Below are positions 37,002 through 46,009 of a stretch of 64,000 bases of DNA, piece by piece. The notes beneath the pieces were generated by a model. It saw nothing but the letters and a program-made list of their open reading frames with translations. It was not told the origin of the DNA and ran no database searches. This DNA is from Barthelona sp. PCE. Lineage: Eukaryota > Metamonada: BaSk clade. Within the stretch, counting starts at the first letter, position 1. Every line of letters begins with the position of its first letter. The stretch spans positions 1,523,788-1,587,787 of the forward strand of contig JAUFOR010000003.1 in the NCBI GenBank assembly GCA_040285745.1, given 5' to 3'. The translations under genes were made by a program, and so were the position numbers.

Positions 37002-37937
37002 TCAGTGGTGAGAATCCTCATGACAGTAATACTTTTTCTTTATCGAAATTTGCAGCACCCCAGCGGTGCAAGCGATCCGAGAAGTGTACCATAAATCGCA
37101 TGGTGCAAGAAGCATAAACAAAGCCCATTTCAAACTTACAAAGCCAACGTTGTTTGGTGTATTAACTACCAGAAAATACTTAACACACTTATTTCCCAGC
37201 AAAGAACTTCGTTGCCGAGCTACCCAATCTGCCTGATGAGCATCATCACCAGTATACTCTTCCTCAATTCTGTTTAAGTGGAATTTTTGCACATCTGCAG
37301 TCATGCTATCTCCAGCCTCAAACTTTGTGAATATCCTTAACAGATACAAAGGAGATGCGGTTGGAATATCGATTAGTTCCGTGTGATCTTCCCAGGAATC
37401 AAAAACAAACTCCTCAAATTCATGAAATTTCCCGTAACCTATGCAAAAACCATGCTTAATAATCGGTCTCTCGGCTTTTAAGTTTGCAATTAGCTCTTCT
37501 CCCTTGTTTCTTGACATAGAGGACATTGAGTACCTGAATGATGGATATGCAATGCCTAAAAGAGCATTAAGAATCAAGCAAATTACCAATGCTGTTCGCT
37601 TGCTACCATATATACAACAAGTGATCAATATAAACAACGTATATAAATCCATCACGATTGAAACTTCCACTCCTGTTTGGGGCATTACTACTTCAGTCTT
37701 CATGCACTTATAAATTCCAAAAACTAAAGGAAGTGAAACTATAATGCTAATAAACAATGCAACGTACATGTTAGTCATGCTAAGCAGTGATTTCTCCAAC
37801 ACAATACAAATGAATATGCAGAAATAAGTCAAAGAACAAACAAAAACATCAATAAGAGTATTTAAACAAAACACAATGCTGTACAAACGATCTGTGGATG
37901 AATCTTCATTGATACCCCCATATTCATAACCTTCCAT
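37002..37937 (-). CDS. Multi-pass membrane protein, lineage-specific pair B (311 aa)
   Basis: Four hydrophobic segments in residues about 18-140 (SIVFCLNTLIDVFVCSLTYF, CIFICIVL, MYVALFISIIVSLPLVFGIY, LVICLILNALLGIAY). A polar domain follows (FCIGYGKFHEFEEFVFDSWE, LIDIPTASPLYLLRIFTKFE), then a C-terminal hydrophobic segment (KWALFMLLAPCDLWYTSRIA) and a basic end. It resembles the protein at 33522-34691 in topology and in several matched motifs but lacks its C-terminal coiled coil. The pair flanks the broken MPR gene on either side. Confidence 0.8.
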   Translation of the reverse strand: MEGYEYGGINEDSSTDRLYSIVFCLNTLIDVFVCSLTYFCIFICIVLEKSLLSMTNMYVALFISIIVSLPLVFGIYKCMKTEVVMPQTGVEVSIVMDLYTLFILITCCIYGSKRTALVICLILNALLGIAYPSFRYSMSSMSRNKGEELIANLKAERPIIKHGFCIGYGKFHEFEEFVFDSWEDHTELIDIPTASPLYLLRIFTKFEAGDSMTADVQKFHLNRIEEEYTGDDAHQADWVARQRSSLLGNKCVKYFLVVNTPNNVGFVSLKWALFMLLAPCDLWYTSRIACTAGVLQISIKKKYYCHEDSHH

Positions 37938-38206
37938 TGCTGTTAGAAGGTAAGAAAAGCAAATACAATGTTTCGAAGCAAATTTTTTTCATATAAAGCA
38001 GAAATTGTTCCATTAAAACAGTGTAAAATTTAAAAGAAATGAAAAAGGAAAGAATCACAACAATCTACCATAATTAGAGAATTGTAAACTGTTTTTGTGG
38101 CATTTACCGTGCACACGAAACCATTATCCTTAAATATACAAACCCATAAAAGCTCCTATCATTTGAAATTTTGGAAAAAGCGTTTTTTGTATTTCACACC
38201 TTTTCA

Positions 38207-40414
38207 ATGAGTGACAAAGTCGCAAGATGGGAAGAAGAGCTTAAGAGCGAAATCTCTGCACGTGCAAATGATATTTTAACACCCAGCAAGAAGAATCTCG
38301 AAATCCCAATGTCCCCTGACGCTGCACCTCCTGTAGCAACGCCTGTTCGCCTTGTACACGACCATGAGCACGCTCTCAAACAGGTACTGGAAGACTACGT
38401 TTGTGTTTCATGTAACAACCTCTCCAAAAAGCCTGTATCTTTTCCATGTGGATGTTGCGCGTGCGCTGTGTGTCTGAAGGATCTCAACGCCGAAGTGATG
38501 AACCCGAATCTGCTTAGCATTGCATGTTGTCCAAAACACCCCGAATCCGCAGTTCCTCTCAAGAATACAAGGATTAATGAGCATATCATCCATAAGATAG
38601 AGACCACAGCCAGAATGCTACGCGCAGAGGAAGAGGCTATGAAGAGCGAGGACGTTATATGTGAGAACTGTAGCGAACGTCTTGCAACTCTTCGTTGTAT
38701 CGAATGCTCGGGTTTTCTGTGTCAAACGTGCAGCGGAGATATCCACAAACTCAACATGTTTAAAAACCACAACGTTGTGGATATTGCTGACCAGAATGTA
38801 GTTCAAATCAACGTAGGATTGCCAGAAGAGGAGCGTATTGTTTTCCCTGCAAACGATTTCATCGTTCCCACCCACTGCGATGCGCACAGCAAAATGTACT
38901 CGTACTACTGTGCTGACTGCGTTTGCCTTGTTTGTCCTGACTGTTGTATGGACACGCATTCGCACCACCAGATTGTAGACCTGGGCTCTGCATCAAATCT
39001 TATCCAAAAGCAGTTTGGTGTGGCTCGAAAACACATCTCATCGACGTTCAGTAAGATGGCCTCACACCTTCATGAACTGCATGACGCTGAAAACGCCACC
39101 GAGGAGCGCCTGAGGGAACGCATTGAGCAGATAACGTTTGATGTCGCGAAAATGATTGACCTTCTTAAGGTTAGGCAGGCAGAGCTCATTAGAGACGTGA
39201 TGAGCGAAGAGTTCTCCCACTTGGAGCAGAATGATGAAGAGAAGGAGTTGTTTTACTCGAACATAAATATTCTAAAGAAGGGTATGGCAGCACTCCGCAA
39301 AGCAGATGAATACGTTGAGCAACAGGATACATTTAATTTTGTCTACTGTTTCACCATCATGAACGACGCACTCCAAAATCTCAACTTGTTCGAGGACATC
39401 ATTGAGGACCAATTCGCCATATCTACCGGATTTGACAAAGGGGAGGTTCTGGCACAGATCCTTGAGCATGAGGCACGCATCCCTAAGAAGCGTACCGCAG
39501 ATAAGGAGGAGGCAGGTTCTCTAGCCGTAAACAGCCTAGTCCACGAGATTATGGCTTATCAAATGGGGAACGCGACGCTTCAAAACAATTTATCGTCGTT
39601 TGGTCTTGGGGTCAACCACTCGTTCCCGATGCTATCGAGCGAGCACGCAATTCAACTGCAGGAGTGGTTGGGGCAGGACAACAAGTGGAGGCCCATCTAT
39701 AACGCAGAAAACGATGGATTTTCTGCATCTATATTCCACCAAAAGTGCGATAACAGGGGTCCAACCGTCACAATCGTGTATACTCCTGACGGCGCCATTT
39801 TTGGTGGATTTACACCGGTGCCTTGGGGTGTCTTGCTTGATTCCCATCCGGACGCAAGCGGAACGTCATTTCTCTTTTCATTGTGCAGACCTGGCGCCAA
39901 ACAATTGGGTACAAATGCAGCTCTGCAGATGGCTCAGGATGATGGTGTCACCCTATCAACATCAACAGGTCGAAGAGCAAGTCTTGCCTTTAAGGACAAG
40001 AGGGACAGTATCGTTAGTAACACAAAGTCGTACCTTTCTTCGCCTGGACGTTCACCTAAGCGCCTCAAGAGGGACAAACGCATCGCTGATCGTCAACGTG
40101 AAAGAAAGCGTGTTTCGGATCTCGATGTCCAACGTGTGCTCAACAAACCCGTTAAGCTCGTCGTTCGTCACCGTAACTCTGCTGTGTTCCACCGTAGCTC
40201 TCATGGTCCGTGCTTTGGAGGTATGAAAAATGATCACGATTTGTATATAACACACAATGCCAACGTGAACGGTGGTTACGCTCAGTTAGGCTTATCTTAT
40301 GCTTTCCCCGGCCGTGAAGTTTGCCCCAGCCAGAAGGAAGGCCAGTTCTTCTTTACAGGATCTCACCACTTCAAGGTCAAGAATGTTGAAGTTTATACAC
40401 TCATCCAAGAGTAA
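38207..40414 (+). CDS. RING/B-box/coiled-coil protein with a C-terminal TLDc domain (735 aa)
   Basis: The start at 38207 (MSDKVARWEEELKSEISARA) is used. A Cys-rich RING-like finger is at about 63-90 (VCVSCNNLSKKPVSFPCGCC, ACAVCLKDLN). B-box 1 is at about 151-180 (CENCSERLATLRCIECSGF), and B-box 2 at about 224-260 (CDAHSKMYSYYCADCVCLVC, CMDTHSHHQ). A coiled coil follows at about 280-350, and a TLDc domain at about 490-735 (FSASIFHQKCDNRGPTVTIV, GAIFGGFTPVPWG, FLFSL...GPCFGG..., FFFTGSHHFKVKNVEVYTL). A TRIM-like N-terminus implies an E3 ubiquitin ligase; TLDc domains bind V-ATPase or act in oxidative stress. The TLDc is split by a basic insert of about 85 residues (SPGRSPKRLKRDKRIADRQR). The RING spacing is not fully canonical. 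Confidence 0.9.
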   Translation: MSDKVARWEEELKSEISARANDILTPSKKNLEIPMSPDAAPPVATPVRLVHDHEHALKQVLEDYVCVSCNNLSKKPVSFPCGCCACAVCLKDLNAEVMNPNLLSIACCPKHPESAVPLKNTRINEHIIHKIETTARMLRAEEEAMKSEDVICENCSERLATLRCIECSGFLCQTCSGDIHKLNMFKNHNVVDIADQNVVQINVGLPEEERIVFPANDFIVPTHCDAHSKMYSYYCADCVCLVCPDCCMDTHSHHQIVDLGSASNLIQKQFGVARKHISSTFSKMASHLHELHDAENATEERLRERIEQITFDVAKMIDLLKVRQAELIRDVMSEEFSHLEQNDEEKELFYSNINILKKGMAALRKADEYVEQQDTFNFVYCFTIMNDALQNLNLFEDIIEDQFAISTGFDKGEVLAQILEHEARIPKKRTADKEEAGSLAVNSLVHEIMAYQMGNATLQNNLSSFGLGVNHSFPMLSSEHAIQLQEWLGQDNKWRPIYNAENDGFSASIFHQKCDNRGPTVTIVYTPDGAIFGGFTPVPWGVLLDSHPDASGTSFLFSLCRPGAKQLGTNAALQMAQDDGVTLSTSTGRRASLAFKDKRDSIVSNTKSYLSSPGRSPKRLKRDKRIADRQRERKRVSDLDVQRVLNKPVKLVVRHRNSAVFHRSSHGPCFGGMKNDHDLYITHNANVNGGYAQLGLSYAFPGREVCPSQKEGQFFFTGSHHFKVKNVEVYTLIQE

Positions 40415-40531
40415 TTGTTCTTGTTTTTGTAAATCTGACATGTGATTGGTGACTATTTCCACAATGATTAATACAAGTGAGTCTGAAAACAAATCTAAAC
40501 TCCCATTAAAAAAATTCTTTCCCATTTCACG

Positions 40532-41686
40532 ATGCCACGTCAGCTAGGATTTAAGCTGATTGCAGCATTCTTTTGTGTGGGCTTTGCATGCATGAACTTC
40601 ATTCTTGGACTCTGGTCTGAGTGCATTATTTACCAACACGCCCTCCCTGGTGCAAAGAAAATTAATTCACAAATTTCTATGGTCTATAACCTCGCAAACA
40701 TTGTCCCTGTCATATATTCGATTCTAATTAATCGATTTAAGATTAAAACCAACGAATTCAGAATCCAGAGTATCTTACTGTTCATTAATATAGTTAATTC
40801 TATAGCATATTTCTTCCTTTGGGACTATACAGCCTCGGGTTTACCGATGGGAATGTATGCCCTCAGTTTCGTATGTGGAATAACAGCTACTTTTTCTATG
40901 GTTGTCGTTTTTCCCCTGTGTCATGGTCATCCGCACAGCGCAATCACATCTGTCTCATCTGGTATGTCCTTTTCTGGTGTTCTTTGCAGCTTGGTTGCCA
41001 CATACATTCAGAAGGTGGGTAAAACGCCCAACTTCTCAAGCTCTGTGTTTTTCGGTGTTATGATTCTTCCGTCATCGATTCTGGGTTTTTTGGCACTGTA
41101 CTACATCAAATACGCAGCCCCTGAAGAAAAATCGGAAGGTTACAAGCTCGTCTCAACCGAACTTGTTGAATTACAGAATGAACAGGATGCAGATGAAGAA
41201 GGTTCAGCTGTGGACGTTGTGATAGCCATGGGGGTTGTCTCTGCTGTTTACTACTTCATACTTCCTGGTCTCATTCCTTATGTCTTTCAGCATTTCCCAG
41301 AGAAAGAGAGCGACGTTTTTCAGAGCTACGCTACCCTATATGCAATGCTCATCAACTTTGTAGCACGCCTTATGGTGTCCCTTCGTAGAAATTACACATT
41401 CCGAGTTGAGTTTTTGTTGCTTTCACTCATCGGCGCGTATCTCATCTATACAGCTGTTCCAGGCAGTTTTGTATTGAACGGATATGCGCTGGTCGGCATG
41501 TTTGTTGCTCTATCGTACTTCCAGGGTTACCTTGCGACTGTTCTCTACATAATAGGTCCCGACCGTTTTAATGGCGAACTGAAGAAGAAGGGAACTTCTC
41601 GCTTAATAGGTGTCGTTAATCAGATAGGTTCGACCGTAGGAACATACGCCAACGGATTCTTGGTCATGCACCAAGTATTTGGGTGA
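40532..41686 (+). CDS. Multi-pass transporter, possibly SLC52 riboflavin transporter-like (384 aa)
   Basis: About ten to eleven hydrophobic segments and a central acidic loop (VELQNEQDADEEGSA). The first segments (FACMNFILGLWSECIIYQHA, then LPGAKK) resemble SLC52 riboflavin transporters ('GxWAxxNGIWVELPVVVKELPEGW'). A later segment (YALSFVCGITATFSMVVVFP) aligns with SLC52 TM4. Length is just below SLC52 (about 445 aa). Substrate is inferred only from this pattern; other major-facilitator-type carriers remain possible. It ends in TGA, showing TGA is a stop. Convergent with SLBP (30 bp). Confidence 0.7.
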   Translation: MPRQLGFKLIAAFFCVGFACMNFILGLWSECIIYQHALPGAKKINSQISMVYNLANIVPVIYSILINRFKIKTNEFRIQSILLFINIVNSIAYFFLWDYTASGLPMGMYALSFVCGITATFSMVVVFPLCHGHPHSAITSVSSGMSFSGVLCSLVATYIQKVGKTPNFSSSVFFGVMILPSSILGFLALYYIKYAAPEEKSEGYKLVSTELVELQNEQDADEEGSAVDVVIAMGVVSAVYYFILPGLIPYVFQHFPEKESDVFQSYATLYAMLINFVARLMVSLRRNYTFRVEFLLLSLIGAYLIYTAVPGSFVLNGYALVGMFVALSYFQGYLATVLYIIGPDRFNGELKKKGTSRLIGVVNQIGSTVGTYANGFLVMHQVFG

Positions 41687-41716
41687 ATAAATAGCTTGAA
41701 TTTACTTAATTTCTCT

Positions 41717-42133
41717 CTATCTACCTAATAAATCTGCAATTAGATCGTCTGCCTGTGACAGGAGTTCTGTTTGCTCTTGTGGAGGGTCGAATTCATGTAA
41801 TTGCCGACGCCATTTGCGCACCACATAGTCAAAAGCTCTTTTTGACATTTTCACTTCAGGGTCTGGTGTTACAGGATGATCTTCGGTACGATCCTCCCGT
41901 GGTACAGTATTTATGAAGTTTTTGTAGCCCACAGTCTGGTATCCGAACTCGATTTGCTTATTGCGTTGTGCAATTCTACGAGGATTCGTTTCTTTTTCAT
42001 CACCCAACATTAAAAGATCCTCAAACGGTGAATTCGGGGATTGAGGTGTGTTCATCAGCTCTGAATCCATCAAATCAACTGGAGAGAACATATTTTCGTT
42101 CATAGTACTAATGTCATCGTTTAATCCTTGCAT
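41717..42133 (-). CDS. SLBP: Histone mRNA stem-loop binding protein SLBP (138 aa)
   Basis: Residues about 52-118 form the SLBP RNA-binding domain: RRIAQRNKQIEFGYQTVGYK, NFINTVPRE, HPVTPDPE, RAFDYVVRKWRRQLHEFDPP. The signature 'RRxKQIxxGKxTxxYxxYxxxVP', the HPxTP turn and the WKxxLHxWDPP end all have counterparts. SLBP binds the 3' stem-loop of replication-dependent histone mRNAs and directs their processing, translation and decay. The N-terminal 50 residues are short and acidic, with Ser/Thr-Pro sites (NTPQSPNSP) that could serve cell-cycle control. No histone gene is in the window. Confidence 0.93.
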   Translation of the reverse strand: MQGLNDDISTMNENMFSPVDLMDSELMNTPQSPNSPFEDLLMLGDEKETNPRRIAQRNKQIEFGYQTVGYKNFINTVPREDRTEDHPVTPDPEVKMSKRAFDYVVRKWRRQLHEFDPPQEQTELLSQADDLIADLLGR

Positions 42134-42257
42134 TTGTATGATATTTGTGCTGTATGCTTAATTTAGCCCTAATATTCAAGTAAACAATACTCTGTAAGAA
42201 CAGAAATGGGTGCTTTTCACAATTATACTCTATACACATTTCATATCATCATGTGAC

Positions 42258-43079
42258 ATGGCTACTTACTTTAGAAACCAGCGACCTTTCATAGTACGCT
42301 ACTTTAAAGGGCTTATTGGAGTTCTTTTGAATGATTTAACACTTGTTTTTTCTTCTACTGTAGATCGAGGCCTTTACTACTCAAGGGCACCCTTTTATGA
42401 CTCATCAGTTCTAATTTTAACCCTGGATCATACATGCTACGCGATATACATGCACAGTAAGTTGTTGATTGCTCTTACACGTAAAACGATCTACTTGTTC
42501 AGCCTTAAAGAGTCATGTGCAAGCCAAATACAATTATATACTCAGCTCAGATGTCCAATGCCACCAATATACTTCCTCAGTGCGTCTTCCATTTTCTACA
42601 TGGGAGAATCACTATCACATTATCAAAATAGTTCAGACGCGGAGCTTTGGTTCAAAATTACGGAAGTAGATGGTGCTGTAAGCATTTCAACTTTCTCAAA
42701 GCAGCGCTTCTTGTTCTCCAAAATTATTGTGATCAAAGAGAGGTCGCTACGATTATATAGGCAATACACATTCACAGACTTCGATATCCTCCTTTCTCGT
42801 GAAAAGAATTTGTATATATGGCGGGGTGAAACCCTGAAACATGTGACCATATTGGATTTCCCGTTTGATGAGCTTTTTATCACCAATAGCTTTGATTTTG
42901 TGGCCTTTCGTGAACGAGAAGGGAGGTTTGATTTCTATGAATTGAAGAAAACACGGACGGTGATTAGATCAAACCTACTCTTCTCTTTTCCATGTGTTTC
43001 ATCAGTTACATACCCTAATTTCTTCCTGAGAGCCGATGTGTCTCATTCGCAAACTGTTTTCCTAATCGGAATCACATAA
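42258..43079 (+). CDS. Hypothetical beta-rich protein (273 aa)
   Basis: The start at 42258 (MATYFRNQRPFIVRYFKGLI) is preferred over an earlier ATG whose extension is hydrophobic and non-conserved. The sequence is dominated by short beta-type strands and aromatic residues (IYLFSLKESC, LYIWRGETLKHVTILDFPFD). This is similar in flavour to the MPR family but without its N-terminal MPR or its conserved blocks. No family recognised. It is followed by another small gene on the same strand. Confidence 0.65.
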   Translation: MATYFRNQRPFIVRYFKGLIGVLLNDLTLVFSSTVDRGLYYSRAPFYDSSVLILTLDHTCYAIYMHSKLLIALTRKTIYLFSLKESCASQIQLYTQLRCPMPPIYFLSASSIFYMGESLSHYQNSSDAELWFKITEVDGAVSISTFSKQRFLFSKIIVIKERSLRLYRQYTFTDFDILLSREKNLYIWRGETLKHVTILDFPFDELFITNSFDFVAFREREGRFDFYELKKTRTVIRSNLLFSFPCVSSVTYPNFFLRADVSHSQTVFLIGIT

Positions 43080-43104
43080 GTAAACGTTTTCATTTTTCTT
43101 ACCA

Positions 43105-43608
43105 ATGTCTTTTCTGCAACGTTTATTTTGCGGATGTTGCGGGGGTGCTGCTTCAAACCGTATCGTACACGAGAATTTGGGGAGACTCCAAGAAATGAAC
43201 CCAAAGCTAAATTGCGCCGTCATTCTCAACGCACAGGGATCAATCATACAACACAGTACATCAGAGGGCATAAATATAGCCTCGCTTGAACCTAGTTTTA
43301 AGGTCTTACTCCAGAACATGTCATCCATTACCGATTTTCAAACTCCAGCCCGGATAATCATGATCGGTATTAAGCGCACAATGATACTTATGTATCTACC
43401 GACAGCGAACAGCATTGTTGAGCTTGAATTAAACGATTTCGATCAATCAGGAGATTTGGTTTCCTTACAAAATAATTGGACTCGCATTCTAGCGCTGGTG
43501 TTCAATAACGAGCAACAACCATTTAATTTACAGGAGTGTGAGGCGTTTCTCGTTCAGCAACAATTCAAAACAATCGTTTATAATCTGGCAATGGTGTATC
43601 CAAACTAA
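43105..43608 (+). CDS. Hypothetical protein, possible Roadblock/longin-like fold (167 aa)
   Basis: The N-terminus MSFLQRLFCGCCGGAAS has clustered Cys and could be palmitoylated. Residues about 25-115 look like an alpha/beta/alpha Roadblock/LC7 or longin-type unit (RLQEMNPKLNCAVILNAQGS, RIIMIGIKRTMILMYLP). Such folds are found in dynein light chains, Ragulator and trafficking complexes; membership is inferred from secondary-structure pattern only. Convergent with WNK (14 bp). Confidence 0.6.
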   Translation: MSFLQRLFCGCCGGAASNRIVHENLGRLQEMNPKLNCAVILNAQGSIIQHSTSEGINIASLEPSFKVLLQNMSSITDFQTPARIIMIGIKRTMILMYLPTANSIVELELNDFDQSGDLVSLQNNWTRILALVFNNEQQPFNLQECEAFLVQQQFKTIVYNLAMVYPN

Positions 43609-43622
43609 TTTCTTCTTTTGTT

Positions 43623-45155
43623 CTATTTAGATGTTATCTTTGATTTAAATGATTCCAACGCGAGCTGTGCCATCTTTTCAATCTCCTGATCCAACGTTTC
43701 ACAGCCGTCACTGTCTTCCTTGAACACCGCCTCAACTAAGTCCTCTGGTTTGGATTCCGGTTCGCTTTCCTCTACAAACGGAGAGTTTGCATATGTCACC
43801 GGTTTTTGTGGAGGTGGCTGTAGTGACTTGATGAGCACATCAATCTTACCCATTATATCCTGCCGAATGGCCGGAATCGTCTTACCCTCCAACTGCAGTA
43901 GCTGCATCAGCTTTATCACAGCATCGTTGAACACTCGCTCGCAGTCATCGATCTGAAGCGAAGGTGTAAATGGTTTGGGCTCTCTCTCATACTTTGGCAC
44001 ACCCAAAACTTCATCTGGATCCTGCAATTTAGGTCCATCAGGATCCCGTAGAAAAGCAAGGGGGTTGAGTAAAGGAAAGACGATGAGCTCAATACATTCC
44101 TTAACGTAGGCAATGTCGTCTTCGCTGAGATCAAAGGCTGATCCTATTTCTTCAGCTACACCTCCCGTTGTGTCGTCCTTCTTGCGGAAACCAAAGCTCA
44201 CGACCTTCTTCTTCGAGAGATGACGAAGCAAAACCTGCATCTTAATTTCCTCGTCTGTGTCTCCCACAAACTCAACAACAACGTCTCTGTTGAACAACGG
44301 TTTGGGACGCTCAATCACAACTGTCCTGTCTATGCTGTCGAGAAGCGCCAGAAGGTCGGTTGCACTCGGTCTCTGCTCTTTTGGATATAGGCAAATATCA
44401 ATTAAGCTCAGAATGAAGGGATCTGCAACCTGCGATCTGGATTTCGGGAGCAACCCGTCCTTCAGCGCACCAAATATCTGGCCATCCGTCTTACATTCTG
44501 CGTAAGGAGTTTGTTTTGTAGTCATTTCCAGTAGGCAAAGTCCGAAAGCCCAAATGTCGATTAACTCGTTGTAATTCTCGCTAAACGTCTCGGGGGCCAT
44601 GAAACCCGGTGTTCCGATGATGGACCTGGCATTACCTGAGTCAAGCATAAACGTGCTTAGGCCTAGATCGCCAATCTTGATCTGACCGGTTGCACCGTTA
44701 ACGAATATGTTCGAACACTTGAGATCACGATGGATGATGCTCTTTCCGTGGAGATACTCGAGCGCAAGTAGTATTTGTCTTGCCCACCGCAGAATAACTT
44801 TGGTGTTAATCGGTTTCGTCTCAGTATACTCTCGTAAATTACCAGAAGTCATGTATTCTGTAATAAAAACAACGTGCTTTGAGTCCTCCGATCGAAAGGC
44901 ATCAGAGCAGCTGATGATATGAGGATGAGTAAGTGTTCGAAGTAGCTCGATCTCATTCTGAAGTTTAGCTACCTCTTTGTCGGTGTATCGCTCCAGGTCG
45001 AGGCTATTCCAAGCAACCTCGATACCTGCATGTTGATCAAAGGCTTTAAAAACTTTTTTGAAGCTACCACGACCTAACAGTTCACCCTGATGTGAGTATC
45101 GCTCATCTGGCGATTTGTACTCCAATGCAGGAGATTTTGTTCTAATATCTTGCAT
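43623..45155 (-). CDS. WNK: WNK protein kinase (510 aa)
   Basis: Kinase domain at residues about 20-275. The glycine loop GRGSFKKV (28-35) carries a Lys, while subdomain II reads VAWN (47-50) without the usual Lys: the defining 'with no lysine' arrangement. Catalytic HRDLKCSNIF is at 142-151 and the metal motif IGDLGL (DLG instead of DFG) at 162-167. The activation segment SIIGTPGFMAPE and DIWAFGLCLLEMTTKQTPYA follow. After it, residues about 285-370 (VEFVGDTDEEIKMQVLLRHL, SFGFRKKDDTTGGVAEEIG) resemble the PF2-like/autoinhibitory domain. WNKs sense chloride and osmotic stress upstream of OSR1/SPAK. The domain is close to full WNK layout but the long C-terminal tail is missing. Confidence 0.96.
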   Translation of the reverse strand: MQDIRTKSPALEYKSPDERYSHQGELLGRGSFKKVFKAFDQHAGIEVAWNSLDLERYTDKEVAKLQNEIELLRTLTHPHIISCSDAFRSEDSKHVVFITEYMTSGNLREYTETKPINTKVILRWARQILLALEYLHGKSIIHRDLKCSNIFVNGATGQIKIGDLGLSTFMLDSGNARSIIGTPGFMAPETFSENYNELIDIWAFGLCLLEMTTKQTPYAECKTDGQIFGALKDGLLPKSRSQVADPFILSLIDICLYPKEQRPSATDLLALLDSIDRTVVIERPKPLFNRDVVVEFVGDTDEEIKMQVLLRHLSKKKVVSFGFRKKDDTTGGVAEEIGSAFDLSEDDIAYVKECIELIVFPLLNPLAFLRDPDGPKLQDPDEVLGVPKYEREPKPFTPSLQIDDCERVFNDAVIKLMQLLQLEGKTIPAIRQDIMGKIDVLIKSLQPPPQKPVTYANSPFVEESEPESKPEDLVEAVFKEDSDGCETLDQEIEKMAQLALESFKSKITSK

Positions 45156-46009
45156 ATAACTTGCTAAAAAAACTGTAACAATAAATGCTAATAAAATGAA
45201 ACAAAATGATACTCAAAAACACAAATTTGGTGCTAGAAGAGTATTCTTGTGAATGGAAATGCTCAAAAAAAAGACAAACGGAATGTTTTCCCAAACATCT
45301 TCAATTTCATAACTTTTATGGGTGTTGAGGACTTTTATCCACCTAAAATCCTGCACTCAATATTGTAAATTCTAGATAAACCTTTTATTCGAGACTTTTT
45401 GCCTAAAAAACCTATCTCTAACAAAAAGTCTCTAATCTTCGATCATTTTCAAGTACAAGAACTCACATAACTTCATTCACTAATTCTATTCGGTTATAAA
45501 ACCAAAATGAAAAACAGAATATGCAGGTTTCGAATAGCTCCTGTTACATTCTGTCTTTGTGTGTTACAGTGTATAATAAGTGTTTTTGAGCCTTAAGAAG
45601 ATTTTCAATGACGAATTCAGGCAAAAGGAAGTTTTCGAAAAAACAACCATTTTTTGTGATTTTTGGAGATGGAAATTTCACTAAAGCCTTTTTCTTGCTG
45701 TTATATGCTGTATAGCGATACAGTAGACCACATATTCAAATATTTAAGAAGGAAAAGATGAGCTTGCTTTTAGGGTTTCTTTTATACATTCTATATGGAT
45801 AAAAAGTACCCCATATATCAGATATAGCCGGGCAAAGCTGCTATCAATCCATGCAATACCAAGCGATCTTGTAAAAAATGTCAAAACACTCAAGTCCACA
45901 TATTCATTCATATTTCTCTGCACAATCGATTTTTGCAGACAATTTAATGCCCTGCACGAACAAAAAAAAACCTATTAGGTTGTTTTACCTTTTCTTTCTA
46001 TTTCTCATC
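45156..46009. other. Intergenic region, 854 bp
   Basis: The longest gene-free stretch in the central part. AT-rich, upstream of both the WNK gene and the Cys-rich membrane protein, so it holds two promoters. An open frame joins the downstream gene from 45878 without an obvious start before 46010. No tRNA, repeat or conserved box was seen. Confidence 0.5.
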
